From NCBI GenBank assembly GCA_921293015.1, contig OV121087.1, positions 11,854,501-11,918,500 on the forward strand: DNA of 64,000 nt, written 5' to 3'. A program made the translations under genes and the position numbers. The DNA is from Phorcus lineatus (Eukaryota; Mollusca; Gastropoda; Trochida; Trochidae). The number at the start of each line of letters is the position of its first letter. The stretch's first letter is position 1. Shown here piece by piece: positions 1 to 12,802 of this stretch. Under the pieces are notes generated by a model. That model did not search any database and was not told the origin of the DNA. It was given only the letters and a program-made list of their open reading frames with translations.

Positions 1-1999
1 CATCCCCCTTTAAATCAATAATTTAATTAACCTTGCTTTATTCTTTACTATGATGGGATCTCTATAAGATGATTCATTGTGGTATAAAGATTCCTGAATC
101 TAATAGAATTTCTATAACTCACTCAGACTATTGCAAATGAATTGCTTAAAGGAGAATATTATTATTATTTATTTCATTCACTTCAAGGGATCTGTTAAAT
201 CAAATACGTCCTTTAGTTAGCCGACTATTGCTTATAAATCTGAGGTGAAATACAGGGCATATGTTTTTCACCTGAGTATTGAAAGTTGGCATGTATATAA
301 TTGAAACCTCCGATGAATTGCAAAATAACAAATACAGATCATTCGAAAAGTTGCACTCTCAAAGGATCTTTGGCGGGGGTGACATGTGCTTCATTTGCTT
401 CAAGCCGTTTGCTTCAAGCAAGTGCCGGAATGATGGTCTACATGCTGGAATGACGTTTGCTGATTTGCCAAGTCTTAAGAAAATATCAGCAGCTGTTTGA
501 GTCCAGCCTTGGCTTTGGCAGAATAAATCAAAACTCTCCAGAGCCAATAAAAAGAATTTCCATACCTTGAGAAAACGACTACAGTGCTTTTATCCTTGAT
601 AAAATGTGAACATCGATAAAACAACCAGAAAATGGCATAACATGTGTCAGAGCAATGTGTCAATATTGGTGGGTCTTTTATGTGCAATCTTTTTGTATAA
701 TGTCGACTAGGTATCATTCAGCAAACTGTTATCTTGAATCCTTTCAAAATTTGTTTGAAATATATTTGTTTTTGTGTTCAGTATATTTTCATTGGAGGAG
801 ATAAACGTGGGGGATGTCAAATATCAAATAGAAAATCTGGTACTTGTCAATGTTGTGCATTTGAAGTCCATTTGGGCTTAAGCGAGGTCAGTAGTGAAAT
901 CCTGATTGTTTTGAAAATTGGATTGAAGAGAAAATGCTGATTTATGGAAGGCAATTAAACCTTAAATGATTACTTTTTCATTTCTATGGCATGTCCCATT
1001 GTCTCCACATGTTGTGGTACAATGTTGAACAGGACTAAAAAGATGATTGAATCTTCAAAACAACTTTAATTTATCCCTGAAGAACCTATTAAATAAATCA
1101 TGAGAATAAGAATCGTTTTTGCTTTCTTCTCGTCTTCTGACTTTCAAACACGCTTTAATCGTTAAAGCTAATAAGGTAATTACTGTAGTTAATTTCTTTG
1201 AATAAGGCTAGCTTAACTAATTAGCATTATCAGTTAACGAATTATGAATAATTGATAACTTACAGGTCAATTTGACACAGATAAGCTCGTAGCATGCAAT
1301 GCGTTAGAGATCAAAGATCAATTTGGCATCTAGTCAAGCTCGTAACTTGTTTGATGAAGGAGAAGGCATTAGTCGTGATTTGTCACTGTGAATTAGTTGT
1401 ACAGGAAAGCAAAGTTAGATGCTACTATCCCTTCACGGCAGTTCACACTATTCTAATCATAGTGGATTGATCACCATTAGATTTGAAAAGCATGTTTTTG
1501 TATTATTCAGCTACAATGATATATATCTTTGATATTAATATTTTTAAAAAAGAAACAAAATATCTTCAGTAAAAGAAGATAATGAGGTGTTATGTATTTT
1601 CTTAATGCGTCAATGTATATAATTTAAGGAATGTATGTATTGAAACTTGAAATAAATGGATTTATGATATTCCTTGTTTTAAGTTTTATTGAGTGCTTGA
1701 GCCACTGCGATGAGAATTTGATGTCATTTTAAAATCTTTATAATAAGTAATGTTGATGACAGATGAAAAAAGGGTAAGAGTTTCATAAAAGGATCTTCTT
1801 CTATAGCAATATTTTATGTACCACCATTTGTCTTAAGATGTATACTAAATTCATCTTCACACAGGGCATTTCTGTTGTCCAATGAAACGTTACCGCCTAC
1901 CAAAGTAAGCAAACAGTATGGTTTGTTACTTTCATTGACTCAATCAATGAAAACAAGTTGAAATATCCAAGACAAACGGAAAATTAAATAACGTTAAAT
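1..1999. other. No recognisable feature
   Basis: AT-rich sequence with only short open frames of fewer than 85 codons. None has a domain or motif I recognise. I saw no RNA gene and no long repeat here. Confidence 0.6.
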
Positions 2000-2207
2000 G
2001 TGCATGAAATAGAGGATACTAAACGATCTTCCATTTAATACTATTTTCATTAAACGAGTTAATGATTCAGTATAAAACGAGCGAAAGAGAGTTTGATACC
2101 AAATCATTAACGAGTTTAATAAAACTATTATTAAATTGAAAGAAGTTTAGTATTCTGTTTATTACTTGACCTCAGTAATCAAGCATGAATGCCGAAAGTG
2201 TACTGAA
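2000..2207. repeat. Inverted-repeat MITE-like element, copy 1
   Basis: The core at 2,016-2,153 is an imperfect inverted repeat with arms of about 58 bases, beginning ATACTAAAC and ending GTTTAGTAT around a spacer of about 20 bases. A second copy with the same 138-bp core lies at 61,016-61,153. Similarity continues for about 50 bases past the right arm in both copies (ATTACTT...CAGTAATCAAGCATG). It has no coding capacity. The two dispersed copies suggest a short non-autonomous DNA transposon. I found no clear target duplication. Confidence 0.7.
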
Positions 2208-2209
2208 CG

Positions 2210-4740
2210 AAACATTCCTGCGACATGGCCGCCACTAGTGTAATATCGCCGTAGTAATGTTACACTGCAGTATCTTACACGGCCGAGTAATAATGGAAAT
2301 TAGCAAACGTTGAAGAGTCCGTAGTATGATTATCTGCCCTCGTAAGATGCTCAGATACCCATCACTCCCACCAATATAGTAAGACTCGGATACGCATACC
2401 AGATATTTGTATTAAGCTAAACACAATATCAGTGAAATATAACTTTATTAGAAAATATCAATGCTATTGAAGTCACATAAACTGAGCTTGACTTCTAATA
2501 ATTGATATATGCGAAAAGGAGCTGATAATATCCGATGAAAGCAAGAACATATATGTAATTTGTAATAAAAGGAATATATTTTAAATATACCTGAAATATT
2601 TAAGATAGGGAAAGGTTTAACATTAATAGTGTTAAATGATAATTTCGACTAAATGAACCAAACAGACCAATCCCACTACAAAATCCAACTGCGTACATAT
2701 TGCGTTCTCAATTACTGAATTTTTTTTTTCAAACGATTGTAATCAGATCCATTTATGGTCTAAGTAAATTTCTTTTGCAAAATGAATCTGAAGATTTTTT
2801 GTATGGAAAAGTAAAATAAATCTTTGGAATATAGCATCGCTTCAACAACAAGTTTATTGGTGTTAATTTTTGGTTTCAACAACTTAAGTTAGCACTCCAT
2901 TGTTCTTGATATTTGTTTGTCAAAATATCGTCAGTTGTTAACAGGTTGTTCACGTCATACAGCATATCAATCCGATTTGCATGTTACATTATAATTCATT
3001 AACATATTTTATGAATGGATACATCTTAATATGTGTATTATAATAACATATCTTTCAAGAGACGTGGAGGAAAGACATAAGTGAAATTCCAATAAACCAA
3101 AAATACCATTACATTCTCTTTTCTTTATAGGACTCTTTAAAAATTAGTTTTAGCAAATAATCTCTGCAAAACCACTTATATATCTAAAGAAATTGTGCTC
3201 GTTCATTTTTGAAGAAATTTGTAGTAGATAAAACATTATATATTATTTGATAACAAGATCCCAGATCGAATTAAATAATATTTATGAGTCGATTAAGTCA
3301 CATTGCTTTGTTATAAGACCCGAATCTATGAAACTGTATATTAAGAATGTATTTATCAGTTTTATAGGGATAGGGACTGTTAATAACCTCATAATCAAAG
3401 TTATATTACATGGGCCGTCTTCCTGGTTTGGCATGTAGGAGTAAATATAACTTTATAGATCAGAAATAACAATTGACCACTGAATACAATATGATTTACT
3501 CGTTAATAAGAATATTCCTAAAGGTTTTAGAACCGGATTTGTAAAACTCACATACAAATCAATCACTAAGAAGATGAAGAACCAATGTGAGTAACCTTTA
3601 AAGATTATATACATACTATCACGAACCATCAACTATATTGTAATTAGTGAAAATACTTATCACTTAAATTAATGTTTATCCGAATTTACTTATTTTTACT
3701 TATAATTTGAAATGGAAAATTTAGTTACAGGCATAGCGGTATAGGTACACTGTTTGAATTATGTTACATTTTGTTGATTAACTTAATATGTATAAAGAGG
3801 AGAATAATTGATAGAGAAGATAAAAATTGCTTTTCATATAAGATACATTGTGATTGTGTCTAACGAGTATCATAATTGAAAATCAAAAATACTTATTCTG
3901 TAAGGTTTTAATTTGCATTCTCTTGATTTTTTGGTATCGTCATGAACCTTGAACTATTTCAAACTCGCTCAGACATGCATACTTTTAATTAAAGGTGAAG
4001 GTAAATGCGTCAATTTTGAAACACAAGTGAGTTTAAACAAGTTTAAGATTACCGGTAATGGAACGCGCCTATACACCTTGGGTGGTAGAAGGGCAATCAT
4101 TGACTAATAGAATAAATATATTCATTCACATCTTATTTTTGTTACAACCATTACTAGATAGCAGTGATCGTCTCCAGAACAGCAGAGTAAGTGAACATTG
4201 ATATATACTGCCAGGAACTTGGTGCTTTCTGACTTGCACATAATAGGTATATTGCCAGCAATCAAACTTACTGAACAAATGGCTCACATGCTTTATGATC
4301 TTTGTTATCAATGTCTGCGAACTTTCTCCTGCTAAATACTGTTGATCTGAAATAAGTCAACAAGGTGCTTTAATTGCTATTGTATGCAGTTTACGAAATC
4401 TGATTTTGTTGAGAAAGGGCTCTTAGAAATTATGCCATATCCTCATTTCATTTGACACTTTCTGTCGTTAATATCATTATGTGTTCTGATTGAGAGTGAA
4501 ACCTAATTATTAATTTTTTTATTATACAATTAACACATGTAATACACCCATACAGATTCACATTTAGGGTAGAACCAATAGTGAACTATTTAACCAAATG
4601 TTTAAATTTGTACATAAAATACTACATTAATGTCAAGTTGAATTATTACTGTACCTGACCAAAACTCCATAATCATTTAAAATTCAGGACTACATTTTAA
4701 ATTGCTAAACTGCAACAAATTCCTTGCGAAATAAAGTACT
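2210..4740. other. No recognisable feature
   Basis: AT-rich non-coding sequence. Open frames at 3,247-3,438 (+) and 4,126-4,311 (-) are about 60 codons long, show no motif and are best read as chance. Confidence 0.55.
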
Positions 4741-4779
4741 TGTTAATTCACAATCGATATCTGACCTTTATAGTTAAGG

Positions 4780-4876
4780 TAACAGTTACAACCCAGTGGT
4801 ACCACATCAATTGTAAATCCGCCCTTTGGGATCTTGGCTAAGAGGTCGAGCACTTGTAGCAAAAAGGGAAATGTCG
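4780..4876 (-). pseudogene. Exon-like peptide fossil 'LQVLDL', copy 1
   Basis: On the minus strand an open frame reads LQVLDLLAKIPKGGF and continues into ...DVVPL. Related frames occur at 58,429-58,519 (-), reading LQVLDLPLGQCPSGQ, and at 44,226-44,312 (+), reading LQVLDLLEAS before a one-base frameshift. Conservation of the LQVLDL core and of a later V-V-x-L suggests a former coding exon or a piece of a mobile element. I do not recognise the family. The frame has no start codon nearby, so it is a fragment at best. Confidence 0.35.
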
Positions 4877-4999
4877 TTACATTAGAATAAATGTGATGCA
4901 TTAAAGATCCAGACCTTGTGTCTAGTGTGTAATAGTCACTGCAAACTAATTGGAAGAAAGTGTCAGTGGAAGAACCAATGTGAAATTTAGCTCTCTTAT

Positions 5000-5410
5000 A
5001 AATCTACTACTTGAGATCTAAGCAAGCATAATTATATGGTACGTAGGTATGTCTACAAGAGAAGATTATGTACATGTTGAAATGATATTGGTAGTCAATC
5101 CTTTATTCAATCTTATCCAATCTTCTTAAGTTAAGCTTGCTTCTTTTCCTGAAATTTGAACCTAAGATCAAGAGAAGCAACTTGTTCTTTTCACATTCAC
5201 GCCTCTCATATGAAGTTTGAGGTTTTGACTGATTTCGCTCACAGCAAATCCGAACACTTCTGAAATATGAAATTTTGTAACGCTGTCAATTGAATTGTGC
5301 TCCAATTAATTGCCACTAATTAGGAAATATTAGACATAGTCTGCTATGAATCTGCTACTTGAACAAGCATATAATATGGCACATGCGTATGTCAACAAGA
5401 GAGGAAAACG
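5000..5410. repeat. Local duplicated segments
   Basis: A sequence of about 70 bases near 5,000-5,075 (CTACTTGA, then CAAGCATAAT, then ACAAGAGA) recurs at 5,348-5,410. Between the two lies a 250-bp block, 5,093-5,347, that recurs in the same orientation at 6,318-6,555. Both 250-bp blocks share a GCTTGCTTCTTTTC stretch, a CCTCTCATATGAAG stretch and AATTGAATTGTGCTC. Confidence 0.65.
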
Positions 5411-6317
5411 TACACTACAGTAGTAAAATTAAAATCACACATTTTAATGGTCTTCAACACAAACATTATCAAACATTATGAATAAGTAGTCACTCTATGT
5501 CAAGGCAAATTAAGTCACTTTCTTATGTGCATGCAAATTTCGTAGATTTTGAACAATGACTCAAATGTTTGAATTACAATTTCTTGTTTCAAAATAATAA
5601 CTTATTGATTAATAATACAATGCCACTAGTAAAGATGCATTAATCTGGATCTGTAGCTTTATGTTATCATATTAATTGACTTAATAATCTGTTTAAATTG
5701 AATACCAAATGCAAACGAAAAAGTGTACAACTTGGATGAAATTCTGATATAAATTACCTTTTAAATATTTGCCTTATGGTTGATTTGATATTATACGGAT
5801 CGTCAATTATTCAACAAACACAATGTGGTTCAGTAACATTTGAAATCAAGGTAACTACATGTATACATCTCGATATGTTTACATTGAAGCTTCAAATGTA
5901 ATAATTGGTGGATCTTGTAATAAATTCATTTAAATGTTAAACTTTTATAATTACGGGTTCAATGGTATTTACCAATGGTTTGTATATATTGAAACATTAC
6001 AAAATGTTAAAGTATAAGGTATAATATTATAACAACTAAATTATACTGATCAATTATGTTATATTTAATTCATAGGAAAAATCATCTTCAGTGTTTGGAC
6101 GAATGGGTGCATCAACTTTTCTTTCCTTAAGTGTTTATACCTACCAAGTAAACACTTCCATTTTCATCAACAATCGTAATTCTATGTAGAAACATTTAAC
6201 TTAACTTCTTTAATCATATGATTTTGTGATTTTGAAACATGAAGACAACATTGATACTGACACATTATTGATGAATTATTATCCCTGCAGCTGAAAAATA
6301 AACTCAGTTCAACCATG

Positions 6318-6690
6318 ACCATCCTTTATCCAATCTTATATAATCCTCTAAAATCAGCTTGCTTCTTTTCTTGAAATTCGAACCTAAAGATCATGCGGAA
6401 CAACTTAATCTTATTGACATTCTCACCTCTCATATGAAGATTGATTTTGTTCACAGCAATCCACAAAATTCCTAAATTATGAAATTCCTAACGCTGTTAA
6501 TTGAATTGTGCTCGAATAAATTGCAGATAATTGAGAAATATGAGACTTAGTCGCAGAGTTTTGCCAGAAGGAACCGAAGAGATGCTGTCAAATGCTGGTA
6601 ACTCACCTCGCTGATGTGAAAATTATGATTAGAGTTGTCACATCCATTGTTAAAAGTTGAGAGCTACACGACCAATTGGATTTTAAAATC
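6318..6690 (+). repeat. Second copy of the 5.1-kb block, extended
   Basis: This is the direct repeat of 5,093-5,347, but it continues about 130 bases further. The extension matches, in reverse complement, 30,840-31,060 and 49,985-50,240 in the two halves of the segmental duplication. The strongest part holds the short conserved open frame listed separately at 6,553-6,660. Confidence 0.65.
6553..6660 (+). pseudogene. Conserved C-terminal peptide fossil, copy 1
   Basis: The 35-codon frame ends ...ADVKIMIRVVTSIVKS and then a stop. Two paralogous stretches, 30,874-30,981 (-) and 50,023-50,130 (-), keep the same frame and the same stop position, with cores ADVNIIIRVVMPIVKS and AEVKIMIKVVMPINKS. 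Many differences in the central part fall at third codon positions, which suggests past selection on a protein. A CACAG/CGCAG sits just upstream in all copies but has no pyrimidine tract. I do not recognise the protein. It could be a last exon of a decayed gene or part of an unclassified mobile element. Confidence 0.4.
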
Positions 6691-6774
6691 AATTTAATTC
6701 TTCACTTCAGATTTTGATGTTTGTGAGTCAATTTTAACACAGATTAACAAAAGACACTTTGAAAAGTGTAATTG

Positions 6775-7047
6775 GGAGATAAATCCCTTCTTTTTTTTAT
6801 TTTGGGGTTGTATGTCGTGCATTTTTCACCCCTAAATTAACATTTCAAACCTCGCAAGCTCGGTTTGAAATTAAATTTAGGGGTGAAAAATGCACGACAT
6901 ACAACCCCAAAATAAAAAAACAGATCGCAAGCTCGGTTTGAAATTAAATTTAGGGGTGAAAAATGCACGACATACAACCCCAAAATAAAAAAACAGATTG
7001 CAAGCTCGGTTTGAAATTAAATTTAGGGGTGAAAAATGCACGACATA
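6775..7047. repeat. Palindromic MITE, left part, with 73-bp tandem units
   Basis: The left arm, 6,775-6,850, begins GGAGATAAATCCCTTCT and reads into TTTTGGGGTTGTATG. Around a GCAAGCT centre it is mirrored by a right arm that has been amplified into units starting at 6,854, 6,927 and 7,000, each 73 bases. The last unit stops at GCACGACATA where element X begins. The missing end of the arm, TACAACCCCAAAATAAAAAA followed by AGAAGGGAT, lies beyond the other end of X at 18,725. The minus-strand open frame here is only a repeat translation. Confidence 0.75.
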
Positions 7048-7072
7048 CACTACACCCATAAACAAAGTACCC

Positions 7073-7199
7073 CCTTTCTAGAAATTTCTAGAACGTATCT
7101 AGAACGTATCTAGAAACTTTCTAGAACGGATCTAGAAACTTTCTAGAAACTTTCTAGAACGTATCTAGAAACTTTCTAGAAATTTCTAGAAATTTCGAG
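7073..7199. promoter_or_regulatory. Subterminal TTCTAGAA array of X, left
   Basis: About eleven TCTAGA-centred palindromes lie at 10-15 base spacing. At 7,174-7,196 five alternating TTC/GAA modules are spaced exactly as in a heat-shock element (nGAAn units every 5 bases). The array may instead be transposase binding sites. Confidence 0.5.
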
Positions 7200-8929
7200 T
7201 TTTCATTTTTTGAGAGATATTCAAATTATTTAGATTTTTTCTGAAACTCTATGTTATCTTTTGCATAATATGAAAAGATGAACTGCTTATGTTAATTAGG
7301 AAAGAAGATATTCAATGTTAAAGTTTCCCTCCTCTACAAGGTAACCTCATTATAACGCCCCCTGCTAGCGGAATGCTACGCATTGTTAACTCGCTTCCGG
7401 CTCCCACTAATGAGCTGTAACGCGTCTTGTCTTGCATTAAGAATGGATGCATTGGCATATGCAATGTGTTTGACAATTTCTATGGTTGTATTTGTTGTTT
7501 ATTGCGTATTGTTTATCTCATATCTTGATATTAAAGTCGGTTTACCTGAGACAGTAAACCCCTGCTGTTAATATTGATCGTTAACTCATGTTAACAACTG
7601 AAGTCAGCGTACAGATTTGCCTTCAAAAGTAGAATAAGAAAAGAAAAAGAAATACAGTTGATATAATCAATTTAATGTTGTAATGTAAATTCTAAAAAAA
7701 TGGTTTTGATAAGGTTTATAAACAAAGCCCTTTATCACCTCAAAAGAAAAAGTACGTACTATCTATCTAAGTCTTCTAGGGAACATTACAAATCAAAACG
7801 ATAAAGCACGTTTCTCTCTGTTAGCCTAATTATTAGATATAAGTATATAGATAGCATTATTAGTATAATAAAGCGTCTTATTAATCTTCTTTCTATATTT
7901 GCTAAATGTTCAATGGGTTGCGTTATAGAAGCTAGTGCCTACAAATCAAACAGTATTCTTCTGATCATAAATAGCAGGATATTTATATACAAACTAGGCA
8001 ATTTGTAATAGCTGTAATCGGATCACACCGCATTTTCTATTTATTATCCCTATCGTTCACCAACTCGGTATACTTATAAAATGCATAAACGGGATCAACT
8101 TGTTTCTTTAGGCCAATCCTTGACATATTTGTCTTCCTGTGTTTGTAAATCACTCTTATCAAACCAGCTGAGCATATAGTCCATGGGCGAAAACAAGACT
8201 TTTATTTGAGAAGAATGTGCCCTATTGGTGTCACAAATACAAATTTTGAAATGATTACCTTGTATAAACAAATATGTGACCATTTGAAAATTGTCTACGG
8301 AGTATAAGTGCCCTGTCCTATATTTTACATGTTTCATGTATGAAAATACGCGTACGACTCTCAACATTTGGAGATCTTAATTGAGGGGTGCACGCATGGT
8401 ATAAAGATCACGGTTATGTTCTAAAGACACCCAATCATACGCGCTATGGAATTGTGATGTCGTTACGCAGTTTTCCTTTCTTCCGTACCAAGTCACCTTA
8501 GAATATATGCAAAAGGAATTAGCAAATTAAGTTTCTCTCTCAGTTCGTAATATTTAATCTGTAAACTTAACATTAGTGCAAAGAATAACCAAACACGTTA
8601 TGAAATAAATAGGTGAATGAGATAAAAAAACAAAAAAAACATTCTTGTTGGTTTAATATAGGACACATTTGAAGTAAATATGCAAATCAAAAATACCCTC
8701 GTTTCTTCAAAGACTTACATATCATAATTGAATTGGTTAAAGGGGGATTGACTAATGTAAAGAACCTCTGCTTGCTCTTCAGAAAATGAAAAGATTGTAA
8801 GAGTTAGTTCTCTGTTAGGACGTCGAAATTCTGCATACATTTTACAAGTGTAGTAGTTAAAAGTCCTAACCAATCCTGCCAATCAATATTTACATTTGTG
8901 TTTGATGTAAATAGGTTTTAAAAATTACG

Positions 8930-9130
8930 TTTGAATCATTGACGCGCGTCACTGTCCGGTTATCGATCACAAATCGAGACTTCAACCTGTTTTATTGTCA
9001 CTATACTGAACTCATAAGCAGAAATATGCTAAATTTGTTGAAACAACCATACCTTCTTGATAAAATAACACTATATATGAAGTTTGGCATATTTGACTCT
9101 AACAACATACTGCGTGGCCCTTTAACTGTT
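8930..9130 (+). repeat. Internal repeat of the X/Y family, first copy
   Basis: The sequence running from CATTGACGCGCGTCACTGTCC to a CCCTTTAA box recurs in the same orientation at 12,320-12,480, and as a solo copy at 59,960-60,140. It recurs inverted at 22,600-22,790 and 21,560-21,750 in Y. The arms of X and Y therefore each contain two diverged copies of one ~200-bp module. Confidence 0.65.
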
Positions 9131-9970
9131 CTGCGTTTTACAGTTCTGCATTTGGAACTATGCCAAACAGAGAGATACAAAACTGAACGAAACAAATCAC
9201 TTATGTAACGTACTGTAAATGATCATAACGTTCACCTTCATTTCCTATTTGACCTTTATGAAACAAGAAAACGATGAAGACTTTATAGTTCTTGACATTG
9301 CTAGACAATTTCCGTTTGTTCCTCATCCCCACAATTACAATTTAATATGTTATAAATCAATAATGTTTTCAACTATAACGGTATTTTATGTCCATGTGTT
9401 TAAAGATTTATATCAATTTGTATTATAATTTAATAACAACTCAGTCATATTGACATGTACGCAGTCTTATGTTATTCACATATTTATATACATTTAATTA
9501 TATAAGAACGCAACATAGAGATAATCATTTTACTGTCGATGGTTTCTGCGTATTGATAGGAACAAAGTAGATATTACATTCCTAATCTACATTAGAATAT
9601 GACATGTTTTGTAAGTTTGGAAACAGTCATTTTAAAGTGACACAGAGTATGTGTTATGATTTTTCATATTACACAGATAATAGCTCAAAGACCATGGGTC
9701 CTAAGTGAGGTTCTAATCGTCTCCCTTAAAGAGGAGAAGTAACGCATGAATTTGATTATTACAAATTAGTATCTGTATTCGCTTCACTTATATCAATCAA
9801 TAGAGCCAAAAAAATTGAAAATATACGCTTTAATTCGACTACTACGAGACCTTTTATACCCCTGTTTTGGATAGCCGCCTAATGAGACTGGCGAACGCTT
9901 ACACAAAATCACCGAAGCATGACTCGAAGCCACGCCCAGTGTGTGACGTGCTAGTGGGCAGCTGAAAGCC

Positions 9971-11320
9971 CAGCCCTTTGATTTTCTCTGTATTTTTAAG
10001 CTAATTCAACAGCAAAATAGAGGAAATAGCATGACCGAAAGAATTCCAAAATACGATATATAACGGCTTCATGATATCAACTTTCCCTCTCAGTCGTCAA
10101 ATCCATCTTAATTAGACTGTGACAATCCTTGGACGCGGTTTTCTTGGGTGGGTTTATATCAAAAAGGTAAAGAACTTGGTCGGTGAGAGATCCAATTACA
10201 ATGGGATATCACGTAGTGTTACAACATGTATTTATCGATATGAAGTTATAAATTGTCTCGAAAAAAATGAAGATTTTTGTAAAAAACGGGAGACAGATGT
10301 GGAAACTTTTTTTTATGACTATAGAACAAATAATTTTGTTTCACTTCACTTTCATGACAACTTAGGACTTATTGGAATATTCGTTTGTATTTAACTAACA
10401 CATATCATATTCTTATCTAGTATAACATCTCACACCGTGTTGCAATATCTCTGTCTTTGAATTTAACATTAAATGACATGAAAACATACCTGACGCAAGC
10501 GTTAGAAACATCCTATGTAATCCTAAAGAATGTTGGGTGCCGTTATTCACGATGTACTTTTTTAAATGTGTGTCATCGTCCTGAGAGGTGCATGAGCCAA
10601 ATCTCCTTCTCTTAATTTATTGGTTGAATATATATTCTACAAGTTCATTGGTTCAAAATGACTGGACGTCGTGACAATAAACTAAGTACCAGTCGAATGC
10701 CAAGAGTTACGCCATTATGACAGGACATATATTCCGCTTGGCGGGTCCGAGGCGTTAAAATTCAAAAGGTATAATTAGAGACCATTAAATCAAGAATCGA
10801 AATTGAATGCGATAGGATTACATAACGGCCACCTGTGTGTCATAAAAAACAAACAAACTAGTTAAACCAATTTGATTGTTGTGATAACATTTGGCAGACG
10901 TCGTAATTGATGAACAACTTAAATTCAAGGTTAACCTTAGTGACTTAAGGCTACCTTAGAGTTTTGTGCAACGGGACCCAGGAAATTATCTTTGGATGTA
11001 CATTTATGATGTATGACCTACAAATGTGATAGGATTTGACTTCCACTTAGCTATTCTTACGACGATATCAACAATAATGTCTCACTCACCATACACTACA
11101 TGCCTACATTACATTTAGAAAATTGTGTGAACACCAAAATACATAAAAATATGGATATCATATTCAAATAATCCATGGTCAATAATATTTTTTTTTTTTT
11201 TATTTCTGTTGACTGAAAAAATATATAAATATAATGGAGAATTGTTTTTTTAAAATAATTAGTCCAATGCAATTTAGCATTAATAGTAAATTCTGAGTTT
11301 TGATGTAATTGCATAAAAAT
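9971..11320. other. Interior of the TTAA insertion, no recognised gene
   Basis: The longest open frame, 10,119-10,394 (+, 91 codons), has no motif I recognise. The rest is AT-rich with no visible structure. Confidence 0.4.
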
Positions 11321-11343
11321 TAAATTGAAAATGCCAAAAGAAA

Positions 11344-11544
11344 TTAAAACCAGTCGATGTTGTTCAATCTGTCTCGGTTTTGATTGCTTATCGTCTCTTC
11401 TGTTTCTGAGCCACTCGAACTGTCATTTGGCTCATGTAAGTAAGGAAAAGTATCGTCCCCGTCAATTGAAATTAGCGTTTCTGAACATGATGAGACACAT
11501 TCCATAGATAATGATATCTCGCTTTCTGAATAGCTGGTGGACAT
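11344..11544 (-). CDS. Small acidic ORF, possible first exon of a transposon protein
   Basis: The frame encodes 66 residues, rich in Ser and Glu in the first half, then PYLHEP, a second acidic Ser-rich patch and a final NNIDW-F-stop. The layout of an acidic Ser-rich start, a P-Y-x-x-E-P box and a D-W end resembles the N-terminus of the P2X7-intracellular-domain-like proteins common in invertebrate genomes. That resemblance is from memory and weak. A possible GT donor overlaps the Trp codon (CTG|GTTTTA), so the stop may lie in an intron. It sits inside the TTAA insertion and could be cargo of that element. It could also be a chance frame. Confidence 0.3.
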   Translation of the reverse strand: MSTSYSESEISLSMECVSSCSETLISIDGDDTFPYLHEPNDSSSGSETEETISNQNRDRLNNIDWF

Positions 11545-12802
11545 TATGCGTTAATACTTAATAAAGGTTATATTTTTATGGGAATAAGGATGCCGGTGCA
11601 TCCCTCAATATAATGTCCAATAAGTGAGCATAGTTCATGTAAGAAATACTTCCGGGATCTCACGCGTTAGCGCAATCTTATAACTATGACAACATGGCGC
11701 AGGGTCGTGACTTTGAAAAACATTCCGTAGGAAAGTGCACACAGCATCGTATTTAATCAGGGTCTTGCGCTTGCAAAAATAGAAATATCCAGACAATGAA
11801 TTAAACAATAGATTCCTTTAAGTTTGAGTTGTTTGGATAACGTTTAGTAGGTAAAACCGACAGTTAAACTGTGAGATTTACTATCGGCTAGTGTTGTTTT
11901 ACATAACGAGCAAATGATGATATGCCAACTAGCACGTCACGAAAGATTCACGCTTCAGTGACCACGGGGCCTTTCAGGTTCTGCTCGCCGGTCGTAATTA
12001 GGCAATTAAATTACAAAGCCGTAATTATGTTGTTTAGCGGCCGATTTCAGAAATTTAAAGTTGAGTCCACGTCAAATTGTAATCCCTTTTAACAAATTCC
12101 GAAATCGACCATAGGGCATTTCACCCGATCTTTAACATTTAATTTTATCTCTAAAATGCCAAATCAAGGAATATTTCCTGTTAATTAATTTGGAAACGGC
12201 CGTATGTTTAAAACTTTTTAGTCACATTTACATGTTCATTACTCAACACTTAATAAACACTACAAACCCATATTTGTATTTTCGTCTGCTGTAAATAAGT
12301 TTCCAAAATAACATTTTGCTCAATGTCGCATGCCATTGTCCGGTTTTGATCACACAGACTGAAAATTGCTTATTGTCGCTATACTTAACAGATGTTGAAT
12401 TTCATAAACTACCACTACTTATCGATAAAATTACAAGTTTGACATATTTGACTCCAAAAACATTTTATGTGCCCCTTTAACCAAAAAGGAAATCAACAAG
12501 ACATAGCGTCAGTACTATTATGTAACTTGTGAGTTTAAGTTGAAGTGTGTTCGACTGTGTAAGCAGGGACCTTATATACAGGGATATGAAACTCTTAGCT
12601 GATTGTACTATATTACTGCTACGCGGGGGTTACACAACTCGTCTCGCTCATTAGCAGGTCACGGTCCACCGCACATGGAGACTGGGTTCTGTTTTGGCGC
12701 AAACGTCAATCTGCGGTGTCGTGTAACCAGTTGCGCAATGAAAACAACAATGCATTGTGGGTCTTCGCATCACTCGAGAGAGGAGGCGCCTTTGAATGCG
12801 GA

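Larger units (their letters stand above)
9726..12135. mobile_element. 2.4-kb insertion flanked by TTAA
   Basis: Compared with Y, X has 2,402 extra bases at 9,730-12,131. They are bounded by TTAA at 9,726-9,729 and 12,132-12,135, while Y reads through at about 21,945 without them. Inside, 9,872-9,965 and 11,920-12,003 form an imperfect inverted repeat (GCCTAAT, a GGCGA box, then GTGACGTGCTAGT). TTAA duplication is typical of piggyBac and Kolobok. The outermost bases (AGAGG and AGATC) match only weakly, so the assignment is tentative. Confidence 0.5.

Noticed and set aside
6877..7065. 62-codon minus-strand frame with internal repeats
   Set aside because: It is the translation of the 73-bp MITE units and has no independent support.
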